Positions 1-4,236 of a DNA stretch of 6,608 nucleotides are shown here, piece by piece (within the stretch, counting starts at the first letter, position 1; every line of letters starts with the position of its first letter). The stretch is taken from positions 1 through 6,608 of the forward strand of contig JADYYL010000438.1 in assembly GCA_020853655.1 (NCBI GenBank). Direction: 5' to 3'. The notes under the pieces are model-generated. The model was given only the letters and a program-made list of their open reading frames with translations, had not been told where the DNA came from and ran no database searches. This DNA comes from Deltaproteobacteria bacterium. Its GTDB lineage: Bacteria; Bdellovibrionota_C; UBA2361; SZUA-149; JADYYL01. The position numbers were made by a program, and so were the translations under genes.

Positions 1-32
1 AACAACGGAACGACTCGCGGGTGGCTGTAACC

Positions 33-49
33 CCTCCCCTGGAGGAGGT
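33..49 (+). other. Shine-Dalgarno-like motif in a short hairpin upstream of rsmI
   Basis: Bases 43-49 read AGGAGGT, a perfect match to the anti-Shine-Dalgarno complement. No ATG, GTG or TTG lies at a normal distance downstream, and the rsmI start chosen here (ATG at 87) is 37 bases further on. Bases 33-37 (CCTCC) can pair with 41-45 (GGAGG) across a 3-base loop, so the motif could be hidden in a small stem. It may be an upstream ribosome standby site, or a purine-rich coincidence in the end of a preceding gene. Functional status is a guess. Confidence 0.2.
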
Positions 50-86
50 GCTACTTCAGTCCTTCGCGCTCGAGGCCACATTCAAC

Positions 87-785
87 ATGCTCTACCTCGT
101 CGCTACACCGATCGGTAATCTTCAGGACATGACGTATCGTGCTGTCGAGACGTTGCGGTCTGTGAACCTGATCCTCGCCGAAGACACCCGACGCTTCCGA
201 ATTCTCGCCGATCATTTTGACATTCGAACATCGGTCCGCAGCTTCCATGAACATAACGAGGAACGATCGGTCTCGTCGTTACTCGAGCGATTGCGTGCGG
301 GCGAGTCAGTCGCGGTCGTGTCGGATGCTGGAACTCCCCTCATCAGCGATCCTGGGTTTCGCCTTGTGCGAGCGGCTCGCGCAGAGGGATTCGCCGTTTG
401 CCCGATCCCGGGCGCCTGCGCCGTCATCGCCGCACTGACCATGTCCGGATTCGAGATTGACCGTTTTCGCTTCGACGGGTTCTTGCCGCAGAAGCCCGCG
501 AAGCGAAGGAAGGCGCTTCTAGAGGCTTTCGAATCCGGAATGACATGCGCGTTCTACGAGTCCCCCTACCGCATACTGAAAGCGCTGGAAGACCTCGTCG
601 CTGTTTGTCCCGGCGCAGAGGTCGGAGTGGGAAGGGAATTGACGAAGATGCACGAGGAGTTTCTCTCCGGGTCACCCGCGCACATCCTGGAAACATTGTC
701 GGGACGGAGTAAGGTGCTCGGAGAGTTTGTGCTTCTCGTCCGTCGAAAGGGGGATCCTGCCGTTGCGGACGATACCGAGGATTGA
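87..785 (+). CDS. rsmI: 16S rRNA (cytidine(1402)-2'-O)-methyltransferase RsmI, short form
   Basis: SAM-dependent methyltransferase that 2'-O-methylates C1402 of 16S rRNA in the decoding centre; it belongs to the tetrapyrrole (corrin/porphyrin) methylase fold. Seen directly: the N-terminal LYLVATPIGNL motif right after the start, AEDTRR, the FHEHNE segment, the glycine-rich SAM-site motif SDAGTPLISDPG, then PIPGACAVIAAL, DGFLPQKPAKRR, FYESPYR, GRELTKMHEE and the last strand GEFVLLV. All are in RsmI order. Start: ATG at 87 puts the family motif at residue 2, with a weak GAGG at 72-75. The frame is open back to the window edge, so GTG at 21 is possible, but it would add 22 residues unlike the family. 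The product is 232 residues against about 286 in E. coli; the chain stops 13 residues after the last core strand, so the C-terminal helical (HTH-like) extension is absent. The stop is followed by a 143-base gap, so it is probably not coupled to the next gene. Confidence 0.95.
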   Translation: MLYLVATPIGNLQDMTYRAVETLRSVNLILAEDTRRFRILADHFDIRTSVRSFHEHNEERSVSSLLERLRAGESVAVVSDAGTPLISDPGFRLVRAARAEGFAVCPIPGACAVIAALTMSGFEIDRFRFDGFLPQKPAKRRKALLEAFESGMTCAFYESPYRILKALEDLVAVCPGAEVGVGRELTKMHEEFLSGSPAHILETLSGRSKVLGEFVLLVRRKGDPAVADDTED

Positions 786-928
786 GCCGTAAATTTAAGG
801 ATTTGCCGCGTCGAGGGGCGTGTTTCCGGCACCGTCACCTCACACCCAAGTTCTGTCATAACAGTGGCTCTTAGTTTTATGGCTCTTCGTTCGATGGTCC
901 TCGCTCACGGTTCTCGTCAGGTTGATTC
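786..928. other. intergenic gap between rsmI and the unknown operon
   Basis: This is the longest non-coding stretch in the window. It opens with an AT-rich patch (789-804). A weak inverted repeat, TGCCG at 804-808 and CGGCA at 827-831, has an 18-base loop and no T-tract, so it is not a convincing terminator. An 8-base direct repeat TGGCTCTT lies at 865-872 and 880-887. TTTTAT at 875-880 could be a poor -10 box, but no acceptable -35 box lies at the right distance. A promoter for the downstream operon is expected here by position, but I cannot point to one with confidence. Confidence 0.5.
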
Positions 929-932
929 ATGA
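879..932 (+). CDS. possible 17-codon leader peptide overlapping the next start
   Basis: An ATG at 879 opens a short frame encoding MALRSMVLAHGSRQVDS. Its TGA (930-932) overlaps the ATG (929-931) of the 533-residue gene in an ATGA arrangement, the same 4-base overlap seen at the next two gene junctions. Translation of this frame could feed ribosomes to the downstream start, which has only a weak CAGG (918-921) of its own. Against it: no clear ribosome binding site precedes 879, the peptide resembles nothing known to me, and a frame this short easily arises by chance. A second in-frame ATG lies at codon 6. Confidence 0.18.
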   Translation: MALRSMVLAHGSRQVDS

Positions 933-2530
933 TTAAGCCGCCCAAAGGCAAACCTTTTAAGCCAGCCCCGCTGGAAGACGACGACGCGAAGTCGCGATGG
1001 GATCCCCTTTCCCTCGCGGAGGCGGAGGAGCGAAACAAAGATCTACGTGAGAAGGAACTCAAAGAGTTCTTCAAACCATCCGAGCTCAAGTTTTTCGACT
1101 TCTGGGGAAGTACTCCCGAACCGGACCCTATTCGCGAATCGCGCATTCAAGAAGCGCGACAAGAACAGGAAATGAAACTTCGAGAGGAAGAGGCCGAGAG
1201 GAACCGCCAGTACGAAATGGCCGCGCAACAGCAATCGGAAGCGAACACAGGCATGGCCTCGTTGCATTTTGCGATGAACCAGACTCGCGCCAAGGGCGGT
1301 TCCACGGCAGCCATCATCACGGCTCCTCCGCCTTCCCCTCGCGCAGCAGAGTCGAATGCTCCTGCGTCTTCAGAGCGTGGCGCGGGTGACCGGAATCGTG
1401 CGGAGAACACCGTCGGGACCTCGGCACCGACTGCAGAAGAGCGCATTTCAAATCAGAGAGCCGGAGCTGCCTCATTTGAGGATCCTGTCAAAGGAGAGCC
1501 GCGAACAGGCGCTGGACCAGCTGTGACGCTTCAGAAGCCCATCGATCATGCCGCGCCGCAGGCGGCCACGTTGAATCGGGTGGAGAGCGAGACCGACCGA
1601 ATGTGGGCGGAGCATCAACGCGCGCGCGCCGCGGGGACGCAACAAGTGTCTTTGGACGATGTCGCTCCGGCGCCACAGAATCAACAGCTCAACCATCCGT
1701 TGCGGAATGGGGAGCGCCCCCGCGAGCAAGACGTAGATCCCAACGCTGCGGCGCCAGGACAAGAGCTCGTAGGTTCCGCTTCTCCTGCGTTCGACTTCCG
1801 ACGGGGATTGCGCGGAGCCGCTGCTCGGACACCGGCACCAGCGACGGAGGCTTCTACCAATGCCTCTGGTGTAGTGCAGGCGACGGTGGCAACGGACGAC
1901 CGAGCGCAATCCCTCACCACCGAGCTCACCTTCTCCCGCGGATCGCTCGTTCGCTTCGGCGAAGAACGAGCGGTCGTCATCAGCCCCCCGGATACCGCTG
2001 CCACCTCCGTGCTCACGGTTCCGGTGGAGCGCCGTGAGAATCCGGTCGACTCTCCGAGCGTCGTCAACGTGGAGCAGCGCGAGGGTTACTTCACGATCGA
2101 TTGCCGTCGAATTTCGTCACGGTCCGTCGCAGATATCTCTGAAGTTGAGCTGCGCTCGGTGAAGCCGGAGACGCGTGAAAAGCTCGACGCCGCGCTCGCC
2201 CATGCTGTTGGTCTCTCTGCCCGACCTGCGGAGGAGGGATCGACACAGCCGGCACGAGAAGAGCCCGTGGCGGCAACCACGCCAGTTCGGGAAACTTCCG
2301 CGACGGGTGCTGCGATAACGGAGTCTCCGGTGACGGCTGCCCCCGATGCGCCTGTCCAAGATCCCGCCCAGGCAGCCCCGACGCAGGTGCCGACCGAGCC
2401 AGCGACCGGCGAGGGGACGAGTGTCACACGGCGGGAAACCGGAGGGAGTCCATTAATCACACGCGCCGACGTAACTGCCGCGTTCGGTGCAGGAACGTTA
2501 CGACCTCCCCGCTCAAACACCCAAAAGTGA
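929..2530 (+). CDS. unknown 533-residue, mostly disordered protein with an embedded MazF-like domain
   Basis: I do not recognise this protein as a whole. No signal peptide or membrane segment is visible, so it is probably cytoplasmic. Residues 1-60 are highly charged with alternating acidic and basic clusters and end in an aromatic patch (FFDFWG, 55-60). Residues 64-105 are rich in Glu, Arg and Gln and look helical or coiled-coil. Residues about 125-330 are Ala/Pro/Thr/Glu-rich low complexity, broken by a possible short helix (ESETDRMWAEHQRARAA, 219-235). Residues about 335-430 form an ordered island with alternating hydrophobic strands and a final helix, resembling the PemK/MazF fold. Residues 431-505 are again Ala/Pro/Thr-rich, and the tail after about 508 is basic. 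The start is firm: an in-frame TGA at 923-925 lies just upstream, and the next in-frame Met is residue 82. The stop overlaps the glycosyltransferase start by 4 bases, so the two are likely coupled. Function is unknown; a scaffold or regulatory role is a guess. Confidence 0.85.
   Translation: MIKPPKGKPFKPAPLEDDDAKSRWDPLSLAEAEERNKDLREKELKEFFKPSELKFFDFWGSTPEPDPIRESRIQEARQEQEMKLREEEAERNRQYEMAAQQQSEANTGMASLHFAMNQTRAKGGSTAAIITAPPPSPRAAESNAPASSERGAGDRNRAENTVGTSAPTAEERISNQRAGAASFEDPVKGEPRTGAGPAVTLQKPIDHAAPQAATLNRVESETDRMWAEHQRARAAGTQQVSLDDVAPAPQNQQLNHPLRNGERPREQDVDPNAAAPGQELVGSASPAFDFRRGLRGAAARTPAPATEASTNASGVVQATVATDDRAQSLTTELTFSRGSLVRFGEERAVVISPPDTAATSVLTVPVERRENPVDSPSVVNVEQREGYFTIDCRRISSRSVADISEVELRSVKPETREKLDAALAHAVGLSARPAEEGSTQPAREEPVAATTPVRETSATGAAITESPVTAAPDAPVQDPAQAAPTQVPTEPATGEGTSVTRRETGGSPLITRADVTAAFGAGTLRPPRSNTQK
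1931..2218 (+). other. degenerate PemK/MazF-like domain (residues 335-430 of the unknown protein)
   Basis: The order of segments follows the MazF/PemK pattern: a first strand after an RG turn (FSRGSLVRFG, 335-344, cf. GDLIWVDF), a second strand with a leading Arg (ERAVVISPP, 346-354, cf. RPAVVLSP), a third strand (VLTVPV, 361-366, cf. CLCVPCT), then SVVNVEQREGYFTIDCRRIS (377-396, cf. the strand pair around the ADQ motif), and a C-terminal helix ending in GL (TREKLDAALAHAVGLS, 415-430). Differences from active toxins: the loop between strands 1 and 2 (GSEQ region) is nearly absent, the RP pair is RA, and the Thr/Ser after strand 3 is replaced (VER). I infer a MazF-type barrel without usual RNase activity. 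The match is by eye from memory of the family; another small beta-barrel (SH3-like) is the main alternative. Confidence 0.5.
1941..1975 (+). other. strong UUCG-capped RNA hairpin inside the coding region
   Basis: Bases 1949-1954 and 1959-1963 form the inner stem (TTCGC/GCGAA) around a C(UUCG)G tetraloop, an exceptionally stable RNA cap. The stem continues as CGCTCG (1944-1949) with CGAGCG (1967-1972) after a 3-base bulge (GAA, 1964-1966), and then three more pairs including one G-U (1941-1943 with 1973-1975), about 14 pairs in all. No T-tract follows, so it is not a standard terminator. It lies over codons for residues 338-349, the first two strands of the MazF-like island. It may be structural or regulatory in the mRNA, or a by-product of coding. 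Confidence 0.5.
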
Positions 2531-3279
2531 TTACAGACCACCCCTCTCCTCGCTACGCTGTCATTATTCCAGCTCGCGATGAAGAGCAGACCATCGGGAA
2601 GTGTCTTCGCCGAATCAGCGACAGCGCGCGGCTGGCGGGCGTGCCGCTCGAGATCATTGTGGTATTAAATCGCTGCTCCGACAGGACAGAAGAGATCGCG
2701 CGAGCGCATGGCGCTCGCATCGCTCGCGAGGACGCTCGCAACCTCTCAATCATACGCAATGCCGGTGCTCGCGAGACCACGGCCGATGTGTTGGTGTTTA
2801 TCGATGCCGACAGCGTCGCACATACCAAGACATTCACGCGCATCAAGCATGAACTCGCTCAAGGAGCGGTCGGAGGAGGTTGCCTGATCCTTCCGGAACG
2901 TTGGTCACTCGGGATACTCCTGACCGGACTCTGCCTCCTCCCCATCGCTCTTCGCAATCTGATTGGAGGCGGTCTCTTTTTCTGTCGGAAAGTGGACTTC
3001 GATTTGATCGAGGGTTTCGACGAGAAGCTCAGCAGCGCCGAAGATATCGATTTCGCAAAGCGACTGAAGGCCCACGGTGCTCGAACGGGAAGGCCTTTTC
3101 GCATATTGCTTGCAGAGTATATCGTGACATCATGTCGGAAGTTCGATCGGCTCGGCGACTGGTACTTCGTGACACATCCTTTCAAGATGCTCACGCTCCT
3201 GAAAGGTCGGAATCAAAGCGCTGCCGATGAAATCTGGTACGATTTCCCGCGCGAGCCACAGGATCGAGGAGAGTCATGA
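2527..3279 (+). CDS. family-2 glycosyltransferase
   Basis: A GT-A fold enzyme expected to transfer a sugar from a nucleotide-sugar donor to a lipid or glycan acceptor at the inner face of the membrane. Seen directly: the N-terminal strand and motif VIIPARDEEQTIGKCL (residues 12-27), the donor-site segment VVLNRCSDRT (45-54), the RNAGARE helix start (77-83), the metal-binding DAD in FIDADS (91-96), a GGG turn at 116-118, a hydrophobic stretch GILLTGLCLLPIALRNLI (129-146) likely to lie on or in the membrane, and the acceptor-side GFDE...AEDIDFAKRL (163-180) with the ED pair. The length of 250 is normal for a single-domain GT2. The start is GTG at 2527, which overlaps the preceding stop in GTGA with no visible Shine-Dalgarno, so translation is probably by reinitiation from the upstream gene. 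The family and motif order are clear; donor and acceptor cannot be read. Its stop overlaps the phospholipase start by 4 bases. Confidence 0.9.
   Translation: MITDHPSPRYAVIIPARDEEQTIGKCLRRISDSARLAGVPLEIIVVLNRCSDRTEEIARAHGARIAREDARNLSIIRNAGARETTADVLVFIDADSVAHTKTFTRIKHELAQGAVGGGCLILPERWSLGILLTGLCLLPIALRNLIGGGLFFCRKVDFDLIEGFDEKLSSAEDIDFAKRLKAHGARTGRPFRILLAEYIVTSCRKFDRLGDWYFVTHPFKMLTLLKGRNQSAADEIWYDFPREPQDRGES
3266..3273 (+). promoter_or_regulatory. ribosome binding site of the patatin-like gene
   Basis: The purine run GAGGAGAG lies just upstream of the ATG at 3276, inside the last codons of the glycosyltransferase gene. It is the best-placed Shine-Dalgarno motif in the operon and supports the ATG that sits in the 4-base ATGA overlap. 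The glycosyltransferase start, by contrast, has none. Confidence 0.6.
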
Positions 3280-4214
3280 AACTTGGAATCGCTCTCGGCG
3301 GAGGAGGGGCTCGCGGCCTCGCTCACATTGGTGTGCTGAATGTTCTGCATTCCGCAGGTATCGAGTTCGATATCGTTGTCGGGACGAGCGTCGGAGCTTT
3401 GGTCGGGGCAGTTTACGCCGGAGGAGCTCTTGCAGAGTTGGAGCACGAAGCTCGCAACGTTCGCCTGACCGATCTTCCGTTGCTGCTGAGCCCTTCCTGG
3501 TCGTTGTCGGGACTGTTCAGTGGAAAGAACGCTATCGACCTCCTGAGCTCGGTCATCCCGTATAACGACATCGAAGAGTTGCCGCGGCGATTTGCCGCTG
3601 TCGCCGTCGACCTTCACGAGGGACGTTCCGTCGTTATCGACAAGGGGAATATTACGCAGGCGATCCGAGCGAGCATCGCCATTCCTGGGATTTTCACCCC
3701 GGTGGTCAAGGACGACATGCTTCTCGTAGATGGCGGACTTCTCGACCCAGTGCCCGTCTGTGTCGCGCGAGAACTCGGGGCTGATTACGTTCTCGCGATC
3801 GACCTGTTCGGCTCCCTGAAGAAGCCTTCGCGAGACGAATGCCCTTCGGAACAATCAGCGCCTCCCCCGTCCCTTCGTGGCGCAGGGATGAAGCATTTGA
3901 GAACGCTTCTGGGGAAGCTCCCGTTTGTCACTCCTGAGGAGTCGAATTCCCGCCTGACCGCCATTGGGGTGTTGGAGCAGTCACTCAGTATCAATCAACG
4001 TCATATGACGGCGCTCCGCCTCCGGGAGTCACCACCAGACGACACGATCTGTCCCCCGGTCGACGACGTTGGATTCCTTGATTTTCACCGTGGTGAGCGC
4101 GTTATCGAGATTGGAACTCGGTTCGGGGAGGAGTGCCTCGATCACATTCGCGGACGGATTGAGGAAGCGCGGCTTGCTCAGGACGCGCGGGCTGGCGATC
4201 AGCCGAAAGAGTGA
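3276..4214 (+). CDS. patatin-like phospholipase (RssA/NTE type serine hydrolase)
   Basis: A lipid acyl hydrolase with a Ser-Asp catalytic dyad, of the bacterial RssA/YchK and neuropathy-target-esterase branch of the patatin family. Seen directly: the oxyanion-hole motif GGGGARG (residues 8-14) right after the first strand, the nucleophile elbow GTSVG with Ser38 (36-40), the conserved RASIAIPGIF segment (131-140), and the DGG motif with Asp152 (VDGGLLDPVPV). After about residue 180 comes a variable linker and a C-terminal half ending in an RGERVIEIG segment (about 275-283) like that of RssA proteins, and a charged helical tail. The length of 312 is typical for the group. All catalytic residues are present, so it is expected to be active. 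No signal peptide or membrane segment is seen, so it is probably cytoplasmic or membrane-associated. ATG overlaps the glycosyltransferase stop (ATGA). The pairing suggests glycerolipid or lipid-linked glycan turnover, but the substrate is unknown. Confidence 0.93.
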   Translation: MKLGIALGGGGARGLAHIGVLNVLHSAGIEFDIVVGTSVGALVGAVYAGGALAELEHEARNVRLTDLPLLLSPSWSLSGLFSGKNAIDLLSSVIPYNDIEELPRRFAAVAVDLHEGRSVVIDKGNITQAIRASIAIPGIFTPVVKDDMLLVDGGLLDPVPVCVARELGADYVLAIDLFGSLKKPSRDECPSEQSAPPPSLRGAGMKHLRTLLGKLPFVTPEESNSRLTAIGVLEQSLSINQRHMTALRLRESPPDDTICPPVDDVGFLDFHRGERVIEIGTRFGEECLDHIRGRIEEARLAQDARAGDQPKE

Positions 4215-4236
4215 GCTTTCAGCCGCGTGATACGAA

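Noticed and set aside
804..831. inverted repeat TGCCG/CGGCA after rsmI as a terminator
   Set aside because: It has a 5-base stem, an 18-base loop and no T-run.
865..887. 8-base direct repeat TGGCTCTT as an operator
   Set aside because: There are only two copies, not palindromic, with no promoter to anchor them; chance is likely.
1619..1628. short (CG)5 run
   Set aside because: It encodes part of an Arg/Ala stretch (RARAA) in a GC-rich gene, and is too short to be a meaningful microsatellite.
1472..2541. several minus-strand open frames (1472-1909, 1681-2067, 2086-2541) opposite the unknown protein
   Set aside because: They are Arg/Ser/Ala-rich translations with no recognisable motifs. The plus-strand frame is one uninterrupted 533-codon run with coupled neighbours, which is the better explanation.
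3213..3854. 213-codon open frame on the minus strand opposite the patatin gene
   Set aside because: It is antisense to a gene with complete catalytic motifs, its translation shows no domain or hydrophobic pattern, and long antisense frames are common in GC-rich DNA.
4205..4220. GAAAG/CTTTC hairpin at the end of the patatin gene as a terminator between the convergent genes
   Set aside because: It has only 5 pairs, overlaps the stop codon, is not GC-rich and lacks a T-tract in either direction.
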